Assembly: GCF_018613675.1 (NCBI RefSeq)
Contig: NZ_JAGGPQ010000015.1
Coordinates: 79,099 to 143,098 of the forward strand
Length of the DNA stretch: 64,000 nucleotides
Reading direction: 5' to 3'
Source of the DNA: Arthrobacter sp. ISL-85
Lineage (GTDB): Bacteria; Actinomycetota; Actinomycetes; Actinomycetales; Micrococcaceae
Position numbers and translations under genes: made by a program. Below the pieces are notes generated by a model. It was not told where the DNA came from, did no database searches, and saw only the letters and a list, made by a program, of their open reading frames with translations. Below are positions 42,713-51,822 of this stretch, piece after piece. Positions within the stretch are counted from its first letter, which is position 1. Every line of letters begins with the position of its first letter.

Positions 42713-44059
42713 CTAGGCCTTGGCGACCTCGCGTGCGCCTTCTTCCTTGGGTGCCATCTCCGCGTGGTGGCCGGGAACCATGGTCAGTTCGTCGAACGGA
42801 GCTTCACCGGAGAGCACCCGGGTTACTTGTCCGCCGTCGATCTCCTTGACCCAGGTGCCCACCAGGATGGTGGCCACGGCGTTGCCGGTGAAGTTCGTCA
42901 GGGCGCGGGCCTCAGACATGAAGCGGTCGATGCCGACGATGATGCCCACGCCGCCGAGCAGCTCGGGACGGTGTGCCTGCAGGCCGGCAGCGAGGGTGGC
43001 CAGGCCTGCGCCGGTGACGCCGGCCGCGCCCTTGGAGGCGATGATCATGAAGACCAGCAGGGAGACCTGGGCACCGAGGTCAAGCGGGGTTCCCATTGCG
43101 TTGGCCACGAACAGGGACGCCATGGTCAGGTAGATGGCAGTTCCGTCAAGGTTGAAGGAGTATCCCGTGGGAACGGTGACGCCGACGACGGGCTTGGAGA
43201 CGCCGAGGTGTTCCATCTTGGCAATCAGGCGGGGCAGCGCCGCTTCCGAGGATGAGGTGGAGAAGATGATGAGGTATTCACGGGCCAGGTAGCGCATCAG
43301 CTTGAAGATGCTGACGCCGGCCACTACCTGCAGGATGCCGCCGAGGATGACCACGATGAACAGTGCGCAGGTGATGTAGAAGGCAACCATCAGGGTGAAC
43401 ATGCTCACGATGGCCTGGAAGCCGGTTGCACCGACGACGGCGGCGATGGCCCCGAAGGCGCCGACCGGAGCGATCCACATGATCATGATGAGGACGCGGA
43501 AGACGAGGGCCTGGCCGTGGCCGATTGCCTTGAGGATCGGAGCTCCCTGGGGTCCCATCTTCTGCAACGCGAAGCCGACGAGGATTGCTGCGAGGAGGGT
43601 GGGAAGGACAGGGATGTCGCTGGGGATGATTCCCAGCAGGAAGTCCACCGTGCTGTCCGTGGCGGCCTTCTTGTTGGGATCGTAGGCAGAGAGCTTAAGC
43701 CCTTCACCGGGGTGGACGATGTTGCCGACCACCAGGCCGATGGCGAGGGCGAAGGTGGACATGACAATGAAGTAGCCCAAGGCCAGGCCGCCGACCTTGC
43801 CCACCGTGGTTGCCTTCGCAATCGAGCCAATGCCCAGCACGATGGTGCAGAAGATCACCGGCGCGATCATCATCTTGATCAGCTTGACGAAGCCGTCGCC
43901 CAAGGGCTTGAGGTTCTTGCCGACCTCCGGGAACAGCAGGCCAACCAAGGCGCCCAGGACGACGGCGGCGATGACGGCGATGTAGAGGTAATGCGACTTG
44001 TCCAGGCCCTTGCGCCGAATGGGCGCGGCCTCGGTGGACTCTCCTCGTTGAGAAGCCAT
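42713..44059 (-). CDS. dctA: C4-dicarboxylate/cation symporter DctA
   Basis: Secondary transporter (DAACS/SLC1 family) importing succinate, fumarate or malate with H+ or Na+. 448 residues, about eight TM helices plus re-entrant loops; STSSSEAALPRL is the serine-rich hairpin, GYSFNLDGTAIYLTMA and the final TNFTGNAVATILVG the substrate- and cation-binding stretches. ATG at 44059 with AAGGAG upstream; the longer frame upstream is not coding-like. Divergent from a CitA/DcuS-type two-component system that probably controls it. Confidence 0.95.
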   Translation of the reverse strand: MASQRGESTEAAPIRRKGLDKSHYLYIAVIAAVVLGALVGLLFPEVGKNLKPLGDGFVKLIKMMIAPVIFCTIVLGIGSIAKATTVGKVGGLALGYFIVMSTFALAIGLVVGNIVHPGEGLKLSAYDPNKKAATDSTVDFLLGIIPSDIPVLPTLLAAILVGFALQKMGPQGAPILKAIGHGQALVFRVLIMIMWIAPVGAFGAIAAVVGATGFQAIVSMFTLMVAFYITCALFIVVILGGILQVVAGVSIFKLMRYLAREYLIIFSTSSSEAALPRLIAKMEHLGVSKPVVGVTVPTGYSFNLDGTAIYLTMASLFVANAMGTPLDLGAQVSLLVFMIIASKGAAGVTGAGLATLAAGLQAHRPELLGGVGIIVGIDRFMSEARALTNFTGNAVATILVGTWVKEIDGGQVTRVLSGEAPFDELTMVPGHHAEMAPKEEGAREVAKA

Positions 44060-44145
44060 GATGTGTCTCCTTGTGGATATTCTGGAAGACGCTGGGGCAC
44101 AATCACTGGGCTCAACACGTCTCTGCGGTGTGAGATCCATCATCG

Positions 44146-44155
44146 ACCACGTGGT
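44146..44155. promoter_or_regulatory. ACCACGTGGT palindrome between dctA and its two-component genes
   Basis: A perfect 10-bp palindrome roughly midway in the 159-bp divergent region, 87 bp from the dctA ATG and 64 bp from the kinase ATG. Candidate operator for the response regulator; a chance match cannot be excluded. Confidence 0.35.
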
Positions 44156-44218
44156 GATCCAGCTCACCGTTGCGTTCATATTGGTCGCGGCTGCCATGGG
44201 GTCAAAATGGAGGTTGGC

Positions 44219-45856
44219 ATGATCCACCGCTGGAGTATCGCCCGCAGGCTGTTCGTGGCGAACCTGCTGATTGTCGTGTCCTTCATCGCAATTGTGGGAA
44301 CGGCCGCCTATGTGGACGCGCGGGACCGGACGTACGACGAAGCCGGCCGGCGGATGGAAGGGGTGGCAGCTTCCATCGCCGCCAATCCCCTGGTGCTCCA
44401 GGCCGCTGCCACTCCGGACCCTTCCGCCCTCCTTCAGCCCTATGCCAAGGACGTAACTGCCGCAGCGGGCGTTGACTTCATCACCATCATGGCTCCGGAC
44501 CGTACCCGCTGGACGCATCCCCGGGACGAGGAGCTGGGCCGGCCGTACATCGGCTCCATTGATGCCGCCCTGAAGGGACAAACCTTCACCGAAGTCACGG
44601 CGGGCACCCTTGGTCCGTCCGTGCGCACCATCGTCCCGGTGAAGGACGCGGCAGGGACGGTGAAGGCGCTGGTGGCGGTGGGCGTCACCGTCCGCAACGT
44701 CGATGTCGCCTTCGCCGGGCGCCTGCCGGTCCTGCTGGCCCTCGGCGTTGCGCTGCTGGTGGGGGGTTCCCTGGCATCCTGGCTGCTGGGGCGGTATCTC
44801 CGCCGGGTGACGCGCGGCTGGGGACCGGAACAGCTGGCACAGTTGTTCGCGTACTACGAATCAGTCCTGCACTCCGTCCGTGAAGGCCTCATCCTTATCG
44901 ATGCCAGGAAGCGCGTTGTGATGTACAACGACCAGGCTGCCGAACTGCTGGGCCTGGCCGACACCGGCAGCAACGATCCCACCCGGCCCCCGTCGCTTGC
45001 AGACCTCCCCCTGGACAGCGAACTCCGCAGCCTGTTTGACTCCGGACGCACCACGAAGGACGAGATAGTCCTGACCGGCTCCCGGGTACTGGTGGTCAAC
45101 CAGGGGCCGGCCCGGGGCCCGGAGTCCCCCGGCGCGCGCGCAAAGGTCCCCGTCTACGGAACCGTGGCCACCCTCCGCGACCGCACCGAGATCGAAGCGC
45201 TTGGCAGCGAACTCCAAACCATGCGGACCCTATCCGACGCGCTGCGCGCCCAGACACACGAACACGCAAACCGGCTCCACACCATGGTCTCGCTCCTGGA
45301 ACTCGGCCGGACCGGGGAAGCCCTCGACTTTGCCACCCAGGACCTGGCCCTGAGCCAGCAGCTGACGGACGACATGGTGAGCTCGATCGATGAACCGGTG
45401 ATAGGCGCCCTGGTCATGGGCAAAGTGGCAGAGGCCCACGAGCGCGGCGTCCAGCTTGATGTTTCCACCCTCGGCTCGGGCACGGCATCAGGGGTAGCGG
45501 TCCAGGACCTGGTGACGATCCTGGGCAACCTGCTGGACAACGCCATCGATGCTGCCGCCGACGCACCGCCCCCACGGCGGGTTGCGCTGACGCTGGAGGC
45601 GGACGAGGAAGGGCTGGACATCGCCGTCAACGATTCCGGAGCGCCTATCGACCCCGCGGATTCGGAGAAGATTTTCCGGCACGGATACAGCACGAAGCCT
45701 GCAGGGTCAGGGGGCCGGGGCATTGGCCTGGCACTGGTCCGGCAGGCGGTGCGGCGCTTGGGCGGTACGCTGGCCACTAACGGACGGCGCGGCGCCAAGT
45801 TCGAAGTATTCCTGCCCGCGGCGGCTGTGTCCGCGGAAAAGGAGCACAGACAGTGA
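44219..45856 (+). CDS. Sensor histidine kinase, CitA/DcuS/DctS type
   Basis: Membrane sensor for carboxylates. 545 residues: TM1 about 10-31, periplasmic/extracellular PDC (Cache-like) domain about 33-165, TM2 about 168-190, PAS domain (YYESVLHSVREGLILIDARKR start near 212), phosphoacceptor region AQTHEHANRLHTM with His347 as in DcuS/CitA, and a HATPase with NLLDNAIDAA, NDSGAPID and GRGIGLALV. ATG with GGAGG 6 nt upstream; a very long upstream frame over dctA is spurious. Overlaps the response regulator by 4 bp. Confidence 0.92.
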   Translation: MIHRWSIARRLFVANLLIVVSFIAIVGTAAYVDARDRTYDEAGRRMEGVAASIAANPLVLQAAATPDPSALLQPYAKDVTAAAGVDFITIMAPDRTRWTHPRDEELGRPYIGSIDAALKGQTFTEVTAGTLGPSVRTIVPVKDAAGTVKALVAVGVTVRNVDVAFAGRLPVLLALGVALLVGGSLASWLLGRYLRRVTRGWGPEQLAQLFAYYESVLHSVREGLILIDARKRVVMYNDQAAELLGLADTGSNDPTRPPSLADLPLDSELRSLFDSGRTTKDEIVLTGSRVLVVNQGPARGPESPGARAKVPVYGTVATLRDRTEIEALGSELQTMRTLSDALRAQTHEHANRLHTMVSLLELGRTGEALDFATQDLALSQQLTDDMVSSIDEPVIGALVMGKVAEAHERGVQLDVSTLGSGTASGVAVQDLVTILGNLLDNAIDAAADAPPPRRVALTLEADEEGLDIAVNDSGAPIDPADSEKIFRHGYSTKPAGSGGRGIGLALVRQAVRRLGGTLATNGRRGAKFEVFLPAAAVSAEKEHRQ

Positions 45857-46566
45857 GCAACATCCGGGTCCTCGTCGTCGAAGACGAGGCCATCGCTTCG
45901 GCGGCCCACGCCGCGTACGTGGGGCGGCTGGACGGGTTTGAGCTTGCGGGGACTGCGCCCGACGGTCAGTCCGCCCTGCGGCTGCTCAACGAATTCGAAG
46001 CGGCGGGTGAGCCGGTGGAACTGGTCCTGCTGGACATGAACCTGCCTGACCTGCACGGCCTGGACATTGCCCGGCGGATGCGCTCGGCGGGAATCCTCGC
46101 GGACATCATCGCCATCACCGCCGTACGCGAGCTGGCGATTGTCCGCAGCGCCGTTGCCATCGGCGTGGTCCAGTACCTGATTAAGCCCTTCACGTTCGCC
46201 ACGTTCTCCGACAAGCTGGAAAACTACCGCCAGTTCCGCCAGCAGCTGGCCGGTTCCAGCATTGGTCCCGGCAAGGGGGGCACCTCCCAGAGTGAAGTTG
46301 ACCGGGCCTTCGCCAGCCTTAGGGCGCCGTCCGAACTCCCGCTTCCCAAGGGTCTCTCCACTTCGACGCTCGGCTCCGTCCAGGAGTTCCTTCGCCAACG
46401 GCCCGAAGCAGTGTCCGCCACCGAGGTCATGGATGCCCTGGGCATGTCCAGGGTGACGGCGCGGCGCTACCTCGAGTACCTTGCCGACGCCGGCACGGTT
46501 TCCCGGACTGCCCGGTACGGAACCCCGGGCAGGCCGGAAAACGAGTACCGCTGGAACGGCCGCTGA
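45853..46566 (+). CDS. Response regulator, CitB/DcuR family
   Basis: 237 residues. Receiver domain with EDE (10-12), phospho-acceptor Asp61 (VLLDMNLPD), Thr and Lys (YLIKPF); a C-terminal HTH (AVSATEVMDALGMSRVTARRYLEYL) of the DcuR/CitB type. GTG start overlapping the kinase stop (GTGA). With the kinase it most likely activates dctA in response to C4-dicarboxylates; ligand is inferred from the transporter. Confidence 0.92.
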   Translation: MSNIRVLVVEDEAIASAAHAAYVGRLDGFELAGTAPDGQSALRLLNEFEAAGEPVELVLLDMNLPDLHGLDIARRMRSAGILADIIAITAVRELAIVRSAVAIGVVQYLIKPFTFATFSDKLENYRQFRQQLAGSSIGPGKGGTSQSEVDRAFASLRAPSELPLPKGLSTSTLGSVQEFLRQRPEAVSATEVMDALGMSRVTARRYLEYLADAGTVSRTARYGTPGRPENEYRWNGR

Positions 46567-46598
46567 CACGCTTCGCGGCTTGACGCCCCAGCCGTTAG

Positions 46599-48503
46599 TC
46601 AGCGCGCTTTTGCCGCGTCCGCCCGGAGGGAGCCGATCAGCTGGTCGATAACCCCCGGATCTTCGATGGTGGAGGGCACCGTATACTCCTCGCCGTCTGC
46701 GATCTGGCGCACGGTCTTGCGGAGGATCTTCCCGGAACGGGTCTTGGGCAGGGCGTCCACCACTTTCACGTTCTTGAAGTCCGCAACCGCGCCGATGTCC
46801 CGCCGGACCAGTGCCACCAGGTCCATGGCCAGAACGTCTTCAGGGATGTCAACCCCGGATTTGAGCACCACGTAGCCGCTGGGACGCTGCCCCTTGAGCG
46901 GGTCGGCGAGCCCGATCACGGCGCACTCGGCAACGGCCGGATGCTGTCCGATCACCTGCTCCAAGGCGCCGGTGGACAGCCGGTGGCCGGCAACATTGAT
47001 AATGTCGTCGGTGCGGCCCATGACGAACAGGTAGCCGTCCTCATCGCGGTAGCCGGAGTCCCCTGTGGCGTAGCAGCCCTCGAAGACCTGCAGGTAGGAA
47101 GAGATGAAGCGTTCATCGTTTCCCCACAGCGTGGTGAGGGTGCCGGGCGGCAGCGGCAGCTCCAGCACGATGTTGCCTTCAGTTCCGGGCTCCACTTCCG
47201 CGCCCGCGCCGTCGAGGATCCGCAACCGGAACCCGGGCATGGGAACGCTCGGGGAGCCGGCCTTGATGGGCAGCGGCTCCAGTCCCCGCGGATTTGCGCA
47301 AATGGCCCAACCGGTCTCGGTCTGCCACCAGTGGTCCACCACTGGCACGCCGAGGACCCGCGATGCCCAGTGGAACGTGTCCGTGTCCAGCCGCTCGCCC
47401 GCGGCGAAAAGCGTACGAAGGCTTGAGACGTCGTAATTTCCCAGTAGCGATGCCTCCGGATCGGCTTTGCGGATGGCCCGCAGCGCCGTGGGAGCGGTAA
47501 ACAGGACGTTGACCCCATGGTCCTGGACCACGCGCCAGAACGCACCGGCGTCGGGCGTGCCCACCGGCTTGCCCTCGTACATCACCGTGGTGGCGCCGGC
47601 CAGCAGCGGCCCGTAGACGATGTATGAGTGCCCCACCACCCAGCCCACGTCAGAAGCAGTCCACATCACATCACCCGGACCGATGCCGTAGATGTTCTCC
47701 AGGGTCCAGTGCAGCGCGACGGCGTGCCCGCCGTTGTCCCGCACCACCCCCTTGGGTGCGCCGGTGGTCCCGGAAGTGTAAAGGATGTAGAGCGGATCCG
47801 TGGCCCGTACGGCGACGGGGGCAACAGGCTCCGCCGAAGCCATGAGGGTGTCCCAGTCCAGCCAGCCCGCGTGCTCCGCTGCAGTTGATGCAAAGCCGTC
47901 GCGGGCTTTGACCAGTACCGGAATATCAGGCGCGCCCGCCAACTCGAGGGCCTCCGCGACCGCCGGCAGGTACTCGATGCGCCGGGCTGGTTCAATCCCG
48001 CCCGAGGCGGTGACCACGGCGGCGGGGCCGGCATCGCGGATCCGCGCAGCGAGCTCCTTGGGCGCGAAGCCGCCAAAGACCACCGAGTGGACCGCGCCCA
48101 GCCTGGCAGTGGCCAGCATGGCGATGGCGGCTTCCGGGATCATGGGCATGTAGATCACCACGCGGTCGCCCTTGCCTACGCCGTGCCCCTTCAGTACGCC
48201 GGCAAAGCGGGCCACGAGATCCGTCAGTTCGGCGTAGGTGTACCGCTGCCGTGTTCCCAGCATGGCGGAGTCATGGATCAGCGCATCCTGCCCTCCGCGG
48301 CCCTCGGCGACGTGCCGGTCCAGCGCGTTGTAGCACGTGTTGAGGGTACCGTCAGGGAACCAGTTGTAAAGCGGCGCCCGGCTGGAGTCCAAGGCCCGGA
48401 CCGGTGGCGAGATCCAGGAGATCTTCTCCGCTGCCTCCAGCCAGAAATCTTCGGGTTGTTCGATGCTCCGCTGGTAAATGTCCCGGTAGCTGTTGGTGAC
48501 CAT
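46599..48503 (-). CDS. prpE: Propionate--CoA ligase (acyl-CoA synthetase)
   Basis: Acetyl-/propionyl-CoA synthetase-like ANL enzyme. 634 residues: YTSGTTGAPKGVV P-loop, WWQTETGWAI, YATGDSGYRDEDGY, and the C-terminal KTRSGKILR containing the acylation-sensitive catalytic Lys. Overall length and motifs match PrpE; the neighbouring methylcitrate genes support propionate as substrate. ATG at 48503; an in-frame ATG 12 codons upstream would push into the operator region. Convergent with the response-regulator gene (32-bp gap). Confidence 0.93.
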   Translation of the reverse strand: MVTNSYRDIYQRSIEQPEDFWLEAAEKISWISPPVRALDSSRAPLYNWFPDGTLNTCYNALDRHVAEGRGGQDALIHDSAMLGTRQRYTYAELTDLVARFAGVLKGHGVGKGDRVVIYMPMIPEAAIAMLATARLGAVHSVVFGGFAPKELAARIRDAGPAAVVTASGGIEPARRIEYLPAVAEALELAGAPDIPVLVKARDGFASTAAEHAGWLDWDTLMASAEPVAPVAVRATDPLYILYTSGTTGAPKGVVRDNGGHAVALHWTLENIYGIGPGDVMWTASDVGWVVGHSYIVYGPLLAGATTVMYEGKPVGTPDAGAFWRVVQDHGVNVLFTAPTALRAIRKADPEASLLGNYDVSSLRTLFAAGERLDTDTFHWASRVLGVPVVDHWWQTETGWAICANPRGLEPLPIKAGSPSVPMPGFRLRILDGAGAEVEPGTEGNIVLELPLPPGTLTTLWGNDERFISSYLQVFEGCYATGDSGYRDEDGYLFVMGRTDDIINVAGHRLSTGALEQVIGQHPAVAECAVIGLADPLKGQRPSGYVVLKSGVDIPEDVLAMDLVALVRRDIGAVADFKNVKVVDALPKTRSGKILRKTVRQIADGEEYTVPSTIEDPGVIDQLIGSLRADAAKAR

Positions 48504-48571
48504 GAGGTATCCCGTCCACGACGTTGTGATGCAGCTCATGGTAGCGGGCGGCGGGTTCCGGCCACAAGAGA

Positions 48572-48581
48572 TGTGTATACA
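48572..48581. promoter_or_regulatory. GntR-type operator, prpE-proximal copy
   Basis: TGTGTATACA, identical to the copy at 48635-48644. The TGTATACA core fits the GT-N-AC palindrome of FadR-subfamily GntR proteins. Read on the prpE strand it contains TATACA, which could be the prpE -10 at about 71 bp before its ATG. Confidence 0.7.
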
Positions 48582-48634
48582 GAATTTGGCATTCCTCCCT
48601 ATTTTTCCGGTTTCGGCTGCATTTCATGGACAGC

Positions 48635-48644
48635 TGTGTATACA
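48635..48644. promoter_or_regulatory. GntR-type operator, gntR-proximal copy
   Basis: TGTGTATACA, inside the perfect palindrome GTGTATACAC (48636-48645). It lies 63 bp (about six helical turns) from the other copy and 31 bp before the gntR ATG; its TATACA (48639-48644) may be the gntR-prp -10, so binding would repress. Confidence 0.7.
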
Positions 48645-48674
48645 CTGATGCTGTCACCGGGGAAGGAGGCTACC

Positions 48675-49331
48675 ATGCGCGCCAGTGATAAGGCTTATGC
48701 GGCCCTGCGCGAGGACATCGTCGAATGGCGCCTGGCGCCTGGCACGGTCCTGGCCGAGGTGGAACAGTCCGAGCGCCTGGGCGTCTCCCGAACCCCACTC
48801 CGGGAAGCACTGGGCCGCCTTACGGCGGAAGGGCTGACGACGGCGGGCGGCCGCGGCGTCGTGGTTACAGACATCTCCCTTGAGGACATCGACGAACTGT
48901 TCGAACTGCGCGAAACGCTGGAAGGCAAGGCCGCGGCGCTGGCCGCCCGGCGAGGCGATGCGGCCACGTTCGAGCGCCTGCAGCGCGAACTGCTCGATGC
49001 ACCCGGCCTCATCGCCGGCGGGAAGCCCGCCCTGCATGACTACTACGAACTGGTGGGCCGGCTGGACGCAGCCATCGACGCAGCCATCTCCAACTCCTAC
49101 CTGGCCCAGGCCATGCGAAGCCTGCGCGTGCACCTGGTCCGGATCCGCCGGCTTGCCGCCGACGACGCCTGCCGCCTCACCGCCGCAGCCGCCGAGCACG
49201 CCGCCATCGCGGAGGCCATCGCGGCCGGCAACCCAAAGCTCGCCGAGGCCGCTACCGTCATCCATCTGCACCGAAGCCTCTCCCACGTCAAAGCAGCCCA
49301 CGCATCCCACCCGAAGGAGCACCATGGTTAA
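48675..49331 (+). CDS. GntR-family (FadR/FCD type) regulator of the prp genes
   Basis: 218 residues. N-terminal winged helix ([20 protein letters not shown] and [19 protein letters not shown]) and a C-terminal all-helical FCD domain ([20 protein letters not shown], then conserved His residues in [10 protein letters not shown] and [11 protein letters not shown] that usually bind metal and ligand). ATG with GGAAGGAGG upstream. First gene of a prpDBC transcript and divergent from prpE, so it probably autoregulates and senses a propionate-cycle metabolite (inference). Confidence 0.92.
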   Translation: MRASDKAYAALREDIVEWRLAPGTVLAEVEQSERLGVSRTPLREALGRLTAEGLTTAGGRGVVVTDISLEDIDELFELRETLEGKAAALAARRGDAATFERLQRELLDAPGLIAGGKPALHDYYELVGRLDAAIDAAISNSYLAQAMRSLRVHLVRIRRLAADDACRLTAAAAEHAAIAEAIAAGNPKLAEAATVIHLHRSLSHVKAAHASHPKEHHG

Positions 49332-50844
49332 GGAACACCACGTCCGCGTCTACAAGAGCGAAGAGAACCTGCCCCGCGAGGACCAACTCGCCTACAAGAT
49401 CGCCCAAGTCGCGGCGGATCCCGTCGGCGTCTCCGACGATGTGACCGACATGGTGATCAACCGCGTCATCGACAACGCCTCGGTGGCCATCGCTTCCCTG
49501 AACCGCGCCCCGATCATCGCAGCCCGGGCCCAGGCGCTCACCCATGGCCCCAGCACCGGCGGCAAGGGTTCCAGGGTCTTCGGCATCGAGGAACGGGTTG
49601 CACCGGAATGGGCTGCCTGGGCAAACGGGGTGGCCGTCCGGGAACTGGACTACCACGACACGTTCCTGGCCGCCGAGTACTCCCACCCCGGCGACAACAT
49701 CCCCCCGATCCTCGCCGTCGCCCAGCACGTAGGCTCCAGCGGCTACGACCTGATCCGCGGCATCGCCACCGGCTACGAGATCCAGGTCAACCTGGTCAAG
49801 GCCATCTGCCTGCACAAGCACAAGATCGACCACGTGGCCCACCTGGGCCCCTCCGCTGCCGCCGGGATCGGCACCCTGCTGGGCCTCGACGTCGAAACTA
49901 TCTTCCAGTCCGTGGGCCAGGCACTGCACACCACCACGGCGACCCGGCAGTCACGCAAGGGCGAGATCTCCACCTGGAAGGCGCACGCTCCAGCGTTTGC
50001 CGGCAAGATGGCCATCGAGTCCGCGGACCGCGCCATGCGCGGCCAAACCTCACCTGTGCCCATCTACGAAGGCGAGGACGGCGTCATCGCCTGGATGCTC
50101 GACGGCCCGGACGCCTCCTACATGGTCCCGCTCCCCACCCCCGGCGAAGCCAAGCGCGCCATCCTGGACACCTACACCAAGGAACACTCGGCTGAATACC
50201 AGGCGCAGGCCTGGATCGACCTGGCCCGCAAGCTGCACCGGGAACACCCCGAGGTCACCGACTCCGCCAACGTGAAGTCCGTGCTGATCAAAACCAGCCA
50301 CCACACCCACTACGTGATCGGCTCCGGCGCCAACGACCCCCAGAAATACAGCCCCACCGCGAGCCGGGAAACCCTGGACCACTCCATCCCCTACATCTTC
50401 ACCGTCGCCCTCCAGGACGGCGCCTGGCACCACGTGGACTCCTACTCCCCCGAGCGCGCCGCACGCCAGGACACCGTGGAGCTGTGGCACAAGGTGACGA
50501 CGGTGGAGGATCCGGAATGGACCCGCCGCTACCACTCCCTGGACATCGCCGAGAAAGCCTTTGGCGGCTCAGTGGAGATCACCCTCAAGGACGGCACCGT
50601 CATCACCGACCAGATCGCCGTCGCCGACGCCCACCCACTCGGCGCCCGGCCGTTCGCCCGCGGGCAGTACATCAACAAGTTCCGCACCCTCGCCGCAGGC
50701 CTGGTGGAGGAAGCCGAGGTCGAACGGTTCCTCGCCGCCGTCGAACGCCTCCCCCAGCTCGCCGCCGGTGAGCTGGACCAGCTCAACATCACCGCTGCCC
50801 CCGGCGTCATCGACCTCGCGGCGGCACCGAAGGGACTCTTCTGA
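49324..50844 (+). CDS. prpD: 2-methylcitrate dehydratase
   Basis: Dehydrates 2-methylcitrate to 2-methylaconitate in the methylcitrate cycle. 506 residues of the MmgE/PrpD family, full length: [22 protein letters not shown] near 103-124 in two conserved stretches, [14 protein letters not shown], and [17 protein letters not shown] overlaps the gntR stop by 8 bp with AAGGAG upstream. Hydration to 2-methylisocitrate would need an aconitase encoded elsewhere. Confidence 0.96.
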   Translation: MVKEHHVRVYKSEENLPREDQLAYKIAQVAADPVGVSDDVTDMVINRVIDNASVAIASLNRAPIIAARAQALTHGPSTGGKGSRVFGIEERVAPEWAAWANGVAVRELDYHDTFLAAEYSHPGDNIPPILAVAQHVGSSGYDLIRGIATGYEIQVNLVKAICLHKHKIDHVAHLGPSAAAGIGTLLGLDVETIFQSVGQALHTTTATRQSRKGEISTWKAHAPAFAGKMAIESADRAMRGQTSPVPIYEGEDGVIAWMLDGPDASYMVPLPTPGEAKRAILDTYTKEHSAEYQAQAWIDLARKLHREHPEVTDSANVKSVLIKTSHHTHYVIGSGANDPQKYSPTASRETLDHSIPYIFTVALQDGAWHHVDSYSPERAARQDTVELWHKVTTVEDPEWTRRYHSLDIAEKAFGGSVEITLKDGTVITDQIAVADAHPLGARPFARGQYINKFRTLAAGLVEEAEVERFLAAVERLPQLAAGELDQLNITAAPGVIDLAAAPKGLF

Positions 50845-51746
50845 TGCTGTATTCGAAGACCACTCCGGAGCAGAAGCGGATCCGGTTCCGGGAACTGCTG
50901 GCCTCCGGAACCATCCAGCAGTTCCCCGGTGCGTTCAACCCGCTCTCCGCCCGGCTGATCGAGGAAAAAGGCTTCGCCGGCGTCTACATCTCCGGCGCCG
51001 TCCTGGCCAACGACCTGGGCCTGCCGGACATCGGACTGACCACGCTGACCGAGGTGGCCACCCGCGCCGGGCAGATTGCCCGGATGACGGACCTGCCCTC
51101 GATCGTGGACGCCGACACCGGCTTCGGCGAACCCATGAACGTGGCCCGCACTATCCAGGAACTGGAGAACGCCGGCCTGGCCGGCTGCCACATCGAGGAC
51201 CAGTTCAACCCCAAGCGCTGCGGCCACCTGGACGGCAAGAACGTGGTGGACCTGGACACCGCCACCAAACGCATCCGCGCCGCCGCCGACGCCCGCCGGG
51301 ACCCGAACTTCCTCATCATGGCCCGCACCGACATCCGCGCCACCGACGGACTGGAGGCTGCGCAGCAGCGTGCCAAGGCCCTGGTTGAAGCCGGCGCGGA
51401 CGCGATCTTCCCCGAAGCCATGAAGGACCTCAGCGAGTTCAAGGCCATCCGGGACGCGGTGGACGTGCCGATCCTGGCCAACATGACCGAATTCGGCAAG
51501 AGTGACCTTTTTACCGTGGATGAACTGGCGGGCGTGGGCGTCAACATGGTCATCTACCCGGTAACGCTGCTCCGTAGTGCCATGGGGGCTGCTGAGCGTA
51601 CTCTGGAATCTATAAAATCCGACGGCACCCAGGAGGCACAGGTCCCAAGCATGCTGACCCGTGCCCGGCTCTACGACCTCGTTGACTATGAGGCCTACAA
51701 CCACTTTGACACCGGGGTGTTCAATTTCCGGATCCCCGGCACCTGA
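50844..51746 (+). CDS. prpB: 2-methylisocitrate lyase
   Basis: Splits 2-methylisocitrate into pyruvate and succinate. 300 residues of the isocitrate-lyase superfamily, with VDADTGFGEPMNV (metal site), the catalytic loop KRCGH at 124-128 and ARTDIRATDGL. Start overlaps the prpD stop by one base (TGATG). Its product succinate links the block to the C4-dicarboxylate system nearby. Confidence 0.96.
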   Translation: MLYSKTTPEQKRIRFRELLASGTIQQFPGAFNPLSARLIEEKGFAGVYISGAVLANDLGLPDIGLTTLTEVATRAGQIARMTDLPSIVDADTGFGEPMNVARTIQELENAGLAGCHIEDQFNPKRCGHLDGKNVVDLDTATKRIRAAADARRDPNFLIMARTDIRATDGLEAAQQRAKALVEAGADAIFPEAMKDLSEFKAIRDAVDVPILANMTEFGKSDLFTVDELAGVGVNMVIYPVTLLRSAMGAAERTLESIKSDGTQEAQVPSMLTRARLYDLVDYEAYNHFDTGVFNFRIPGT

Positions 51747-51822
51747 CATCCCGCCCCTGACACCACACCGGAATGCCGGCAGCTGCCGGCCACCAGGCTT
51801 TAGGAACAAAGGAGTTTCAGCA

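Noticed and set aside
43517..44218. Long upstream extension of the sensor kinase over dctA
   Set aside because: Antisense to dctA; the ATG at 44219 has a good ribosome site and begins directly before the first TM segment.
45154..46569. 471-codon minus-strand frame opposite the two-component genes
   Set aside because: Antisense to kinase and regulator domains that are complete on the plus strand.
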